Positions 42,884 to 51,210 of a stretch of DNA of 64,000 nucleotides are shown piece by piece. Under the pieces are notes generated by a model, which was given only the letters and a program-made list of their open reading frames with translations, had not been told where the DNA came from and ran no database searches. Source of the stretch: Candidatus Bathyarchaeota archaeon (lineage in GTDB: Archaea; Thermoproteota; Bathyarchaeia; Bathyarchaeales; Bathycorpusculaceae); contig JAOZHT010000003.1 in NCBI GenBank assembly GCA_026014735.1, forward strand, positions 354,180 to 418,179. Direction: 5' to 3'. The position numbers and the translations under genes were made by a program. Every line of letters starts with the position of its first letter. Within the stretch, counting starts at the first letter, position 1.

Positions 42884-43369
42884 CTAACTTTTAGGTGGCG
42901 CCTGGTGCTTTTTGCCTGACATGTAGGCAATGTCGATTCTACCCATCGTGGTTTTGGCGAGTTTCTCAGGCTTAACCTTGGATAGCTTCTCCTCGGGTGC
43001 ATTGGAGCTTTGATGCACAAGCACTTCCAGCGCATGCCGTTTCTCCGCTAAATCCTCGATAAGGTGCAGTTTGCCGCTGAAATGCACTGAGGTGTAGGCG
43101 TAGTCGCATTCGTCGGTGACGCCGTAGTCGAGCACTGCCTGACCCCAGACACGGTTGTTGGCTTTGGCGTAAACTAGCTTTTTGCCTTCGGGTGCACAGT
43201 GGAAGTAAAGGCAGTTTTGGGCGGGGTCGTAGCCGTGGCTGAGCGCGACAAGGTAGGGTTCGCCGTCCATGCAGAGGGCGACTGTGACGTATTTGGTGGC
43301 TTTAAGAACCGCCTGCATCTCTTCGATGTCGGTTATTTCTCGGTCTTTGCGCCGAACATGAAATGACAT
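42884..43369 (-). CDS. Pyridoxamine 5'-phosphate oxidase-family (NimA-like) flavoprotein
   Basis: A 161-residue protein of the PNPOx-like FMN-binding split barrel. The opening FHVRRKDREITDIEEMQAVLKATKYVTVALCMDGEPYLVALSHGYD is typical of the NimA-type branch. A later run is LYFHCAPEGKKLVYAKANNRV. Such proteins bind FMN or haem and reduce small substrates; the true substrate is unknown. Confidence 0.85.
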   Translation of the reverse strand: MSFHVRRKDREITDIEEMQAVLKATKYVTVALCMDGEPYLVALSHGYDPAQNCLYFHCAPEGKKLVYAKANNRVWGQAVLDYGVTDECDYAYTSVHFSGKLHLIEDLAEKRHALEVLVHQSSNAPEEKLSKVKPEKLAKTTMGRIDIAYMSGKKHQAPPKS

Positions 43370-43412
43370 ACCCAGAAATTGGCGACGAAACGATATTAAC
43401 CTTATCAGGCGC

Positions 43413-44648
43413 CTAATCCAGCGGGGTGGGCTTGGAGTTTTCCAGCCAGTTCCGCGACCGCATCACGGTTTTGCCCGCAAACTTGAGTTGCAACGCATCC
43501 TCATAGGGGCATATCTCCACGCAGCGCGCGCAGAGCATGCAGCGGGATTCGGTGACGTCGCCGCCCTTCTTCTCGTACATGGCGGTGGCCTGCGTGGGGC
43601 AGACGCGTTTGCAGACGCCACATTTGGTGCATTTCTCCTCTTTCTTCTCCAGTTTGGTGAGTGCGATTTGCTTAAACGGCGTGAAAGAGCTAAACAGCGC
43701 CGTTAATGCTCCCAGCGGGCAGATGCGGCACCAGAACCGCCGATACGCAAAGGCAAGGATGGTGACGGCGATTAGCACCGCTATGTTTATGGAGCTTATG
43801 TAGCCGCCGCTTATCCACAGTGGCCCATAGGTTATTTGGCTGACGTAATTGTATTTCATGGCGCCGATGCCGCATTCCACCAGGACGCAGAGGGGACGCG
43901 CGGGGCAAACCAGGCAGAAGGGCTCGTTTATGTTGCCGACTATGCCTGCTTCGGTTCCTTCGGGGCCTCCGGGGATGGTTCCGGGGATAAGTTCGGTGCC
44001 GAATATGGCGTAGGAGCCGAAAATTACGCTAAGGATGAGGAATACGGCGATTATGATGTAGCGTGCCTGCCCCAGTTTTGCGCTGTTTTTCTCCGAGAAG
44101 CTAAGGTGCCTCCGCTTGGTTGCTTTTCGTATCCGAGTCAAAATATCCTGGTACAAACCAAAGGGGCACAGCCACCCGCAGAAGGAGCGCCCTAAAACAA
44201 TCGCGGCAGCCGCCACCAAACCCAGCACCACAGCGATTTTCTCGATGCCAAGCGTCGAGTAGTAAACCTCGTAGCCTCGGGGGTAATCCCAGAAGGGGAA
44301 AATGTAGGCTTGCAGCTGCCAGATGGGGCAGGTGACGGTGCGTCCGTTGGGGTAGTAGCAAGCAAGAATAGGCAGCGGGAGCCCATCGGGCATTTGGTTG
44401 CCTAGAAAGTCGGCTCCGATGAGGCGGTCACGGGGGGTTACGCCGAGGGGCTCAAAGATGGGCACGTTAAATGGCCCCAGTATCAGTCCCATGAAGACGG
44501 CGACGAGAGCCGCGGTTTGGATGAAGAGGCGCAGCGTGCTGACTTTCCGGGTTTTATCTTTAGAGAATTTAAGGATCAAAATTATGCCTACAGCTACGAT
44601 CACCGCGAAGATGGGCAGCACAATGAGAGGCGAGTTCTCCGTAACCAT
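43413..44648 (-). CDS. NapH/CcoG-like membrane iron-sulfur protein
   Basis: A 411-residue membrane protein with six or so helices and cysteine clusters. In order: FCGWLCPFGLYQD, FCLVCPARPLCVLVEC, FWCRICPLGAL, then two ferredoxin motifs CTKCGVCKRVCP and CMLCARCVEICP that should each hold a 4Fe-4S cluster. This is the NapH/YccM layout for passing electrons from the membrane to an outer redox partner. The start is ATG 44648, one base after the stop of the gene upstream on this strand (44650), so the two are an operon. The partner enzyme is not evident. Confidence 0.85.
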   Translation of the reverse strand: MVTENSPLIVLPIFAVIVAVGIILILKFSKDKTRKVSTLRLFIQTAALVAVFMGLILGPFNVPIFEPLGVTPRDRLIGADFLGNQMPDGLPLPILACYYPNGRTVTCPIWQLQAYIFPFWDYPRGYEVYYSTLGIEKIAVVLGLVAAAAIVLGRSFCGWLCPFGLYQDILTRIRKATKRRHLSFSEKNSAKLGQARYIIIAVFLILSVIFGSYAIFGTELIPGTIPGGPEGTEAGIVGNINEPFCLVCPARPLCVLVECGIGAMKYNYVSQITYGPLWISGGYISSINIAVLIAVTILAFAYRRFWCRICPLGALTALFSSFTPFKQIALTKLEKKEEKCTKCGVCKRVCPTQATAMYEKKGGDVTESRCMLCARCVEICPYEDALQLKFAGKTVMRSRNWLENSKPTPLD

Positions 44649-44649
44649 T

Positions 44650-45333
44650 CTAACGCCTCCCCCGATACCTGACCGCCACCGCAGCGACAACGGTCGCCGC
44701 CACTACCCCCACTGAGGCCAAAGCAACGGAGTGCTGCATATAGAAGGGCTGATCCGCATTGTTGGCTGCTTGGAAATTATAATGAACCACCGTTACGTTG
44801 CCCACGATGCCGCTTAAAACGATGGAGTCGTCGGGGAGGAGGCGCCAGACATCGCCTGGGGCGAGGAAAATGCTGCCGGGCAAGATGACGCTCCATTCGC
44901 TGAAGTGGGTGGGCTGCGTGTTGTTGAGGCAGAAGTTAATGGTCTGCGAACCGTTGCCCTCAACTGAGTAGGTGAGCCGAGCGCTCTGAATGAATTGGTT
45001 GCCTGCTCGGTAGGCGAGGATAGTTACGTTAGAGTTTTCCGCTGAAACCTTAAGGTTCCCTGTTCTCTGCGAGTTGTTGGAGCCTAAATCCTTAAAGTGC
45101 CAGGTTTGCCCATTCAGCGTCGCCGAGGTGTAGTTTCCGTTGAAGCCAAACCGTATTAGGCTATGGCTGTTGGGGATTGAGAATTCATCCGATGGCGTGA
45201 AGGCAGTGGCGGTTTGGCACTGGACCGATGAAGCGTAAAGTGAAACTAAAAGTAAAACCAGCGATGCTATCAATCCCACTGTGATTTTGCCGAGTCGCCA
45301 TTCCCTACCCCATCTACTATAGATATGACTCAT
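44650..45333 (-). CDS. Secreted membrane-anchored protein in NapH-like operon
   Basis: A 227-residue protein with an N-terminal signal helix (VGLIASLVLLLVSLYASSV), an outer beta-rich domain (about 45-195) and a C-terminal helix (VALASVGVVAATVVAAVAV, then RYRGRR). No known domain. It precedes the iron-sulfur membrane protein with one base between them, so it is likely its outer partner. It has no cysteine-rich or haem motif, so an electron-accepting role cannot be shown. Confidence 0.62.
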   Translation of the reverse strand: MSHIYSRWGREWRLGKITVGLIASLVLLLVSLYASSVQCQTATAFTPSDEFSIPNSHSLIRFGFNGNYTSATLNGQTWHFKDLGSNNSQRTGNLKVSAENSNVTILAYRAGNQFIQSARLTYSVEGNGSQTINFCLNNTQPTHFSEWSVILPGSIFLAPGDVWRLLPDDSIVLSGIVGNVTVVHYNFQAANNADQPFYMQHSVALASVGVVAATVVAAVAVRYRGRR

Positions 45334-45403
45334 AAAGGGGCTATAAGGCTTTTCAGCCTCTGAATAGAAATGAGGCTTGCGCCTTACCCTGATAAAAAAA
45401 GGG

Positions 45404-46078
45404 TTAGATGTCGAATTCCTGATCTGATGCAGGCGCTTCTTGTGGCGGTTGTGGCTGTTCAGGCTGAGTAGCTGCGGGCTCGGCGGTTTGCGCTGGAGCC
45501 GGAGCGGAGCGTTTTCTGCGCAGTACGATAAGGATTATTACTACCATGACGATGGCGGTTGCTGCGATGACTGCGATGCCCAAGGTCCAATCTGCTGAGT
45601 TATCGCCGTTTTGATGGTTATCAGGGCCGCCACTTGTAGTTGATGAGGCGACTACCTGTATGGTTGCTTCCTGAGAGTTCCATGAGAAGGGGTTTCCGTC
45701 GCTGTCTTCCCCATCGATGCCGATGAAGTAGGTGTGGGAGCCTATACTTGTGCCATTAGGGATGTTGATGATGGATGGTGTAAACTGGTAGCTGCCGTGG
45801 CTGGGGATTGTGACTGGATTGCTTTGCAGGTTTTGTCCGGCAAATGTATCTGCTGCCATCCAGTCGAAATGTACGCCGAAGTAGTAGATTTGCAGTTGCT
45901 CATCGGTGTTGCTCTGCACTGTTATGGTAACTATGACGCTGTTGCCTGCAGGCATCGGGTCTTTTGACCATGACGTTAAAGTTGTAAGATCACTTTGGCT
46001 GACTGCAGCTGCTAAGCCGCTTGAAATACAGATAACCGCTACTAAGCTTATTGCAAGAGCGATGTAACGTGGTTTCAC
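45404..46078 (-). CDS. Secreted protein with C-terminal membrane anchor, unknown
   Basis: A 224-residue protein: signal helix (YIALAISLVAVICISSGLAAA), an Ig-like outer domain (MPAGNSVIVTITVQSNTDEQLQIYYFGVHFDW, HTYFIGIDGEDSDGN), a membrane helix (LGIAVIAATAIVMVVIILIVL) and a Pro/Gln/Ala cytoplasmic tail (PAPAQTAEPAATQPEQPQPP). Upstream ATATATAGTTAATTAAC (about 46111-46127 on this strand) is a possible promoter. Function unknown. Confidence 0.7.
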   Translation of the reverse strand: MKPRYIALAISLVAVICISSGLAAAVSQSDLTTLTSWSKDPMPAGNSVIVTITVQSNTDEQLQIYYFGVHFDWMAADTFAGQNLQSNPVTIPSHGSYQFTPSIINIPNGTSIGSHTYFIGIDGEDSDGNPFSWNSQEATIQVVASSTTSGGPDNHQNGDNSADWTLGIAVIAATAIVMVVIILIVLRRKRSAPAPAQTAEPAATQPEQPQPPQEAPASDQEFDI

Positions 46079-46266
46079 CCATTACCCTCCGAGTTGTTGA
46101 GACTCATAAGTTAATTAACTATATATGATTTTACCATAATTCCTACCTTTTCAGGCCGCGGACCCCTCTGCAGCATCTCTGCCTACCCAAAAATAAGTTT
46201 GGATACAAACAAAAAGTGGTGAACGTGAATACTTAGGCTATTCGCGTTTTTTGGTTGCTTAGCATT

Positions 46267-46446
46267 TTATGCTAGGCTCGCTTGATCGACAAGATGCGCT
46301 GTTCCGTCAGGACAATAAACTTTTCCGCCTAAACCTACTCTGCGGAACCGTTTAATGCATGGCTTCTGCAATCCGCATCCATCGCAATCGCGTGAAATCA
46401 GTTTTTGTTCACCCCTCTCTTTGCGGATTACAATAGCAATGCGCAT
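46267..46446 (-). CDS. Small cysteine-containing (probably zinc-binding) protein
   Basis: A 59-residue frame from ATG 46446 to TAA 46267-46269. Its product reads like a real protein: MRIAIVIRKERGEQKLISRD, then CDGCGLQKPCIKRF, RRVGLGGKVYCPDGTAHLVD. Four cysteines (CDGC, then one after five residues, then one fifteen further on) could bind one zinc or an iron-sulfur cluster. It fills a gap of about 450 bases that otherwise holds no gene. No ribosome-binding site; the AT-rich sequence upstream may allow leaderless translation. It stands alone on its strand; no function can be given. Confidence 0.6.
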   Translation of the reverse strand: MRIAIVIRKERGEQKLISRDCDGCGLQKPCIKRFRRVGLGGKVYCPDGTAHLVDQASLA

Positions 46447-46525
46447 TAGCTGATTTAAGGTAATTTACATTTTAGAGCTTGGCTCTGCGGTACCCTTAAG
46501 TGGGGGCAGTCATAAGGAAAGCAGT

Positions 46526-46828
46526 ATGGATACCTTAGCGTTTGCTAATTTACTCTTAGACGTAGCCGCCATAATCAATTTTCTGGCTCTCCTCTGGATG
46601 CTTCGCGCAGTCATCAAGAACCGAAATTACCTTCGGGGCTTCAGCGTGGTTGGTTCATTTCTAACTTTTATTTCGCTTGTAGGCTTCGAGTTAGCCTATC
46701 ATCTCCTCGGTAACATCGTTGGCTTTGCCTTCGGCTGGGGTACGGTGGCCTTCTGGTTTCTTGCTTTCGTTTACACCCTAAAACAATGGTTTAAGGACCG
46801 CAGAATCCAAGCAGCCGCTGCTTCTTAG
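46526..46828 (+). CDS. Small three-helix membrane protein, unknown
   Basis: A 100-residue protein with three helices (LLLDVAAIINFLALLWMLRAVI, FSVVGSFLTFISLVGFELAYHL, FGWGTVAFWFLAFVYTL). Its TAG stop overlaps the TAA stop of the opposite-strand histidine kinase gene. No family recognised. Confidence 0.55.
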   Translation: MDTLAFANLLLDVAAIINFLALLWMLRAVIKNRNYLRGFSVVGSFLTFISLVGFELAYHLLGNIVGFAFGWGTVAFWFLAFVYTLKQWFKDRRIQAAAAS

Positions 46829-48429
46829 TTAGCTGGAAACTGGATGGTGAATTTTGTCCCTTGCCCCTGGGTGCTCTCAAAGGTTATGGTTCCGCCATGT
46901 GCCTCGATCACTCGTTTGCAGACTGCTAAGCCAAAGCCTTGCCCCCGCGGCTTAGTTGTGAAGAGGGGCGTGAAAATCTGGCTTTTAACTTCCTCTGCTA
47001 TACCTACCCCGTTATCTTTAACTGCCACCGACACCCATCCAGCCGAGTTAACTTTGGCCGCTAAAACCATCTCGCCTCCTTTTGGCATAGCCTGAACGGC
47101 GTTGGTTACCAGGTTTATGAGTACACGTTTAAGCAGTTGGTAATCCACGCTAATCGGGGGCAGGTTGTCTTGGATTTGAACCTGCACCCAAATATTGTTA
47201 GTCAGGGCGATGGATGTTAAAACTTGATTAATTAGTTCTTGTAGATTTACGATTGTTTTTTCGATTTTAATGGGATGTACAAACGCCTGTAAATCGGAAA
47301 CGATTTTGTCCATATAGATTACTTGTTCTTCGATGACTTCTATGCTTTCCCTGAGGTTGCATTTGGCTCCATCACTTGATAATGCATCAACCTCTTTCTT
47401 GGCTAGATACAATTCGCCGATTATGGTTTGCAGGGGATTGCGCAGGTCATGACCCACCATACCCGCTGTCTGACCAATAGCAACCAACCGTTCAGCGTCC
47501 TTAAGCTGCTTAGTGCGCTCCTCAATTATCTGCTCCAGCAAACCCGCATGTTGCTCAAGGTCCTTTTGAAGCGCCTTTTGCTCGCTTATCTCCCTTACGA
47601 TGGACCAGGTGCCGATGGTTTTTCCTTTACCATTCGTAAGCCGCCAAGTCCTCACTGAAGCCGGAAAAATAGAGCCGTCCCTTCGCCTGTATTCCCGCTC
47701 ATAAACAATCGACCGTCCCGTCTGAAGAACCTTAGCGATTATTTTTTCTCTTCGCTCATGCCATTTTTCAGGAAGCAGCTGCTGAACCGTAATTGTCTTC
47801 AGTTCTTTTCTTGTGTACCCCAGCATCTTTGCGTAGGCCCTGTTGCAGCCTAGCATTTTTCCCTCTAGATCCCGCGCCATTATGCCATCTTGGGTTGTCT
47901 CGTAGAGTTTGCTGAACATTTTTTCAGCAGACATGTTTTTTTGTCCAATTTGCATTTGTTGGGTGACATCAATGAAGGCTGATACGCAGTAACCTTTCTT
48001 TGGGCTCAAAATATAAACAATGTTTAGCTTATGGCTGAAGGGAAAGGAAATTTCGAACCTCTCTGTAACCCCCGTAGCTGAAACGTTTGCATACACCGAA
48101 AGCCAGTCAACGGTGGAGGTTTTAAATTTGGGGAAGAATTTTGTTATTGATTTGTTAAGTATTTTTTTTCTGGGAGCCCCCACCATTTTAGCATAGCTGG
48201 GGTTAACTTCTAAGGCGACGACGTCGGTGGGGTTGTTCTCTGTGTTATACACAATTTTGAATAATGCTATTCCGATGGGCAGCTTATCCGTTATTAACCT
48301 TAAATGTTTACCGTTTACCTCAAATTCGTCCTCTAAGTCTTCTTCGCCTTTAAGTTGAGGCAAAACCACTCGTTTAACTATGGGCAGATCGTTTTTTACC
48401 TTCAGTTGGGCAGTATCGCTTGATATCAT
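46825..48429 (-). CDS. PAS-domain sensor histidine kinase
   Basis: A 534-residue kinase with at least two PAS regions (about 45-165 and 170-285; the second begins MFSKLYETTQDGIMARDLEGKMLGCNRAYAKML). A coiled coil follows (EQHAGLLEQIIEERTKQLKDAERL), then the phosphoacceptor H-box GMVGHDLRNPLQTIIGE near residue 325. The ATP-binding domain has N-box VLINLVTNAVQAMPKGG, G1 VKDNGVGIAEEV and G2 GQGFGLAVCKRVIEAHGG. No membrane helix, so it senses a cytoplasmic signal. No response regulator lies next to it, so its target is elsewhere. Confidence 0.9.
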   Translation of the reverse strand: MISSDTAQLKVKNDLPIVKRVVLPQLKGEEDLEDEFEVNGKHLRLITDKLPIGIALFKIVYNTENNPTDVVALEVNPSYAKMVGAPRKKILNKSITKFFPKFKTSTVDWLSVYANVSATGVTERFEISFPFSHKLNIVYILSPKKGYCVSAFIDVTQQMQIGQKNMSAEKMFSKLYETTQDGIMARDLEGKMLGCNRAYAKMLGYTRKELKTITVQQLLPEKWHERREKIIAKVLQTGRSIVYEREYRRRDGSIFPASVRTWRLTNGKGKTIGTWSIVREISEQKALQKDLEQHAGLLEQIIEERTKQLKDAERLVAIGQTAGMVGHDLRNPLQTIIGELYLAKKEVDALSSDGAKCNLRESIEVIEEQVIYMDKIVSDLQAFVHPIKIEKTIVNLQELINQVLTSIALTNNIWVQVQIQDNLPPISVDYQLLKRVLINLVTNAVQAMPKGGEMVLAAKVNSAGWVSVAVKDNGVGIAEEVKSQIFTPLFTTKPRGQGFGLAVCKRVIEAHGGTITFESTQGQGTKFTIQFPAN

Positions 48430-48533
48430 AAACCACCCAAGTCTTATTTCGTTTTAACAACATAAAAGATTTTCTATCAATATCGCTTTGAATACAAAAA
48501 ATCGCCGGGCAAATCCATTCTACTGCCGCAGCA

Positions 48534-49385
48534 TTAATCGTTGAGGTGTACTGAAATCGTATACTGGACCCTCCTGCAGCGAGGCGGCAGAGAGTAACTC
48601 AACCCCGCCCATGAAAACCGCTTTCTAGTACATTCCCATCCCCGGTAAAGCTTGCAACCCACGATATTTCCCAAACAGAACTCAAGCTCCCCTTTGCTGC
48701 TCTGCAAAGATGCCTTCTCAGCGGTCACTGGACTCCATGCCCCAATCCGGTTGCCCACACACATAGAACCTCTGCAATCGGCATATTTCTGGAAGATTCC
48801 TGATCCCTGCTCATTTAAAAAAAGAATCTCTCGGCACCCCTCCGCTTGAACCCGAGATAGATCCGCTTCAACTTCAACGGCGCTGCTACTACAGCGATAG
48901 GTTACATCAATTTCTCCTCGAGTGGCAACGGTTTGAAACTCCGTTTTTATGCCTAACTCGCGTATCTCCATTATTTTGTTGAACAACGGAGTAAGCTTTG
49001 GGTTATTGAGGTATAGCTGCTGAAACAGCTTTCTCACCGGCGAATAGAAGCCGTCATCGATGGGGGCTTTTCCGATTTTTTTGCGAGAAACCGTATCTAA
49101 AAAGAAGCTTTTCTTCAAAACCGCGACTGAACCAGAAAAATACGCAGCCACCTCAGCGTGGCCTGGAAAGAATGTTTTATCTGAATACTTCACGATTGGA
49201 ACCCCGAATCCCACGCCCTCCTCAACCAGTTCTCTGCCGTCCAAAAGCAGCACAAGACCCTTTTGTAGAGGCGCCGTCTCAAGAAACCTCGGGCGGCAAC
49301 CCCTGTAGAGACGCACCGATAGCCTCTCTGTGAGTGGCACTGTAACGGATTCGCCGAATTCTATGGGATTGTAAGATGCAGACAA
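48534..49385 (-). CDS. Uncharacterised protein
   Basis: A 283-residue soluble protein without a signal peptide or membrane helix. The N-terminal half (ESVTVPLTERLSVRLYRGCRPRFLETAPLQKGLVLLLDGRELVEEGVGFGVPIVKYSD) is beta-rich; the rest mixes strands and helices. I recognise no family. It is followed by a long gap with a diverged TATA/G-tract copy at 49418-49437. Confidence 0.6.
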   Translation of the reverse strand: MSASYNPIEFGESVTVPLTERLSVRLYRGCRPRFLETAPLQKGLVLLLDGRELVEEGVGFGVPIVKYSDKTFFPGHAEVAAYFSGSVAVLKKSFFLDTVSRKKIGKAPIDDGFYSPVRKLFQQLYLNNPKLTPLFNKIMEIRELGIKTEFQTVATRGEIDVTYRCSSSAVEVEADLSRVQAEGCREILFLNEQGSGIFQKYADCRGSMCVGNRIGAWSPVTAEKASLQSSKGELEFCLGNIVGCKLYRGWECTRKRFSWAGLSYSLPPRCRRVQYTISVHLND

Positions 49386-49417
49386 ATATGCCTTCTCCAG
49401 GCTTTCGGTTTGATTAC

Positions 49418-49437
49418 TAGAAATAGAGGGAGGGGAG
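49418..49437 (+). repeat. TATA/G-tract element, diverged copy
   Basis: TAGAAATAGAGGGAGGGGAG resembles the other copies but with a broken G-tract; CAGCAG follows about 12 bases downstream. No plus-strand gene follows nearby. Confidence 0.35.
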
Positions 49438-49557
49438 GTCCCCTACAGCAGCCGCTTGGCTAAACCCCTGGAAAAACAGGACATAGCCTAGCGGCTAATT
49501 AATTGATTGATGCTATCACTACCAAAAAATTAGAAGGGAAAATGGGGAAAAAGGTTG

Positions 49558-50712
49558 CTATTTGAGAAGCACTGTTTTCCTAAACAACTTTGCTTTGCCA
49601 AAGATGCCGATGAGTAAGCCGATGCCTAAAATCAGCGGAATCGCCATCAGCGGAAATTCGGGAACCCAGTTTGTGCCATTGAACGCCATGATTTCTCCGC
49701 CGTCGCCTACGACCCACGCTTGAATCGAGCCGACGTTAGAGCCATGAACCATCGAGACCGAATTAAGGTCGCCGCTTACAAGGTTAGAGTCACAGGACCA
49801 TTCGTTTCCGCTCCAGTACATCACCATTCCGTTGCTGCCACATGCCCATGCTGAAGTTGCGTTGCCAAGCGAAATCGAGTAGATAGTTGCGTTAAGTGTA
49901 CTCTCCGTTGTTCCTTCCATGCCGAAGAGGTAATTGTCCCAGACGCTCCAGGTTGTTCCGTTCAGATATAGGACTACGCCGTTGCCGCTGCCGTCGCCGC
50001 CTGCTGCCCAGCCGCTTGTGCTGGACGCCATCTGTATCGTGTAGAGGGCTATGTTAGTGGGGCTTGTCATGGTGTTCCAGGTGGTTCCAGTCCAATGCAG
50101 GATGGTTCCGCCGTCGCCGACTGCCCATGCATCAGCTGAGCCGTGGATCATGGATACGCTGCGTAGGTTGTTGGGGGAGACACCTTTGAATGCAAACCAG
50201 GTGTCACCGTTCCAGTTGAGGGCTAATCCGTTTGCGCCGACGATCCAGCCAACCTTGCCGTCTGAGCTTGCAGTGACTGAGTAGAGGGTGTTGTTGACTG
50301 TGTCGAAGTGGTCGGTGTATCCGCTATAGCTGATGCGGGTAAATGTCGTCCATTCGCCGTTATTGTATCGGACTATGACGCCGCTGTTAGAGTTTCCGCC
50401 CACTGCCCATCCGAAAGTTGAGTTAACGAAGAAGACACTGTAGAGATTCTGTGCGGTGGGGCTGCTAACTGTTGTCCAGCTGCTACCGTCCCAGCGAAGG
50501 ATGGTTCCGCCGTCGCCGACTGCCCACGCGTCGAGTTCGTTTAGGTTGTTGTTGGTGTCGGTTGTGTTGTTGATGACAAATACGCTGTTGAGGTTAACTG
50601 AGGTGGGGCTATCTACGCTGTTTATGTTTGTGGTTTGGGCGAGGGCGCCTGAAGTGGAGAAGCAAAGAAGCAAAATGCTTAGTGATAGCGCTAATTTGTA
50701 TGAAAACTTCAT
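49558..50712 (-). CDS. Secreted YCF48-like propeller protein with PEF-CTERM-like tail
   Basis: A 384-residue exported protein: signal peptide (YKLALSLSILLLCFSTSGALA), propeller blades with the repeat AWAVGDGGTIL and a W at the end (at least three copies, around residues 62-75, 195-208 and 335-345), and a C-terminal tripartite tail: VPEFPLMAIPLILGIGLLIG, then a basic end GKAKLFRKT. The PEF motif, helix and basic end fit a PEF-CTERM sorting signal cut by an archaeosortase, with later attachment to a lipid. No archaeosortase gene is in the window. The TATA/G-tract element at 50922-50941 is on the same strand 210 bases upstream of the start. Confidence 0.82.
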   Translation of the reverse strand: MKFSYKLALSLSILLLCFSTSGALAQTTNINSVDSPTSVNLNSVFVINNTTDTNNNLNELDAWAVGDGGTILRWDGSSWTTVSSPTAQNLYSVFFVNSTFGWAVGGNSNSGVIVRYNNGEWTTFTRISYSGYTDHFDTVNNTLYSVTASSDGKVGWIVGANGLALNWNGDTWFAFKGVSPNNLRSVSMIHGSADAWAVGDGGTILHWTGTTWNTMTSPTNIALYTIQMASSTSGWAAGGDGSGNGVVLYLNGTTWSVWDNYLFGMEGTTESTLNATIYSISLGNATSAWACGSNGMVMYWSGNEWSCDSNLVSGDLNSVSMVHGSNVGSIQAWVVGDGGEIMAFNGTNWVPEFPLMAIPLILGIGLLIGIFGKAKLFRKTVLLK

Positions 50713-51210
50713 TTGTTTTTTTCACCTGCCTAAAACTACAACCCTAAAAAACGAAGCCGCCGTAATATAGGTTTGTGACTGTATCACTATGCCTACTAAT
50801 AGGTGAATGCTGAGTCTACAGATGTGTGAACCTGAGTCTGCAGAGCCTTTTTGCCTCTTCATGTATCGATACGGCGGTTCCTGAGGCGCCTAGACTGCAA
50901 ATTGCTGCTGCATCCAACAGCCTACCCCCCCTCTATTTATAGTGACTCGCCAAACCGTCTGCTGCTCCACTCTGCTGTCTCTCCCTTATAGAGGAAATGG
51001 GCTTCTCTTGTGCGGTGTGGCAGATTGCATGTGTAGACATGTTTCAGCTCTTTTTTCTCCTATGAGCCAAGATTATCTGGCAGCGAAGCAGAAACGGTTT
51101 TGCACCAGCGGTTGACTTTGCCTTCGGGGCTGTCTCAACAGCAAATTTATACTTGCCGGGTTAGTTTTTTTGTCTGTTTTAAACCTCACACCCAAGCGGC
51201 AATATTCTCT
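50713..51210. other. Intergenic region with shared upstream box and TATA/G-tract
   Basis: No gene supported. On the minus strand GCAGCAGACG (50956-50965), 14 bases, then the TATA/G-tract element (50922-50941), giving a leader of about 190 bases for the YCF48-like gene. Near 50995 lies a further TATA-like TTATAGAGG. The frame of the GT39-like gene is open from 51100, but its first codons are not protein-like. Confidence 0.55.
50922..50941 (-). repeat. TATA/G-tract element upstream of YCF48-like gene
   Basis: Minus-strand TATAAATAGAGGGGGGGTAG, identical to the copy at 27132-27151. GCAGCAGACG occurs 14 bases upstream (50956-50965), almost the same distance as in the copy at 16912 (15 bases). 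Confidence 0.65.
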
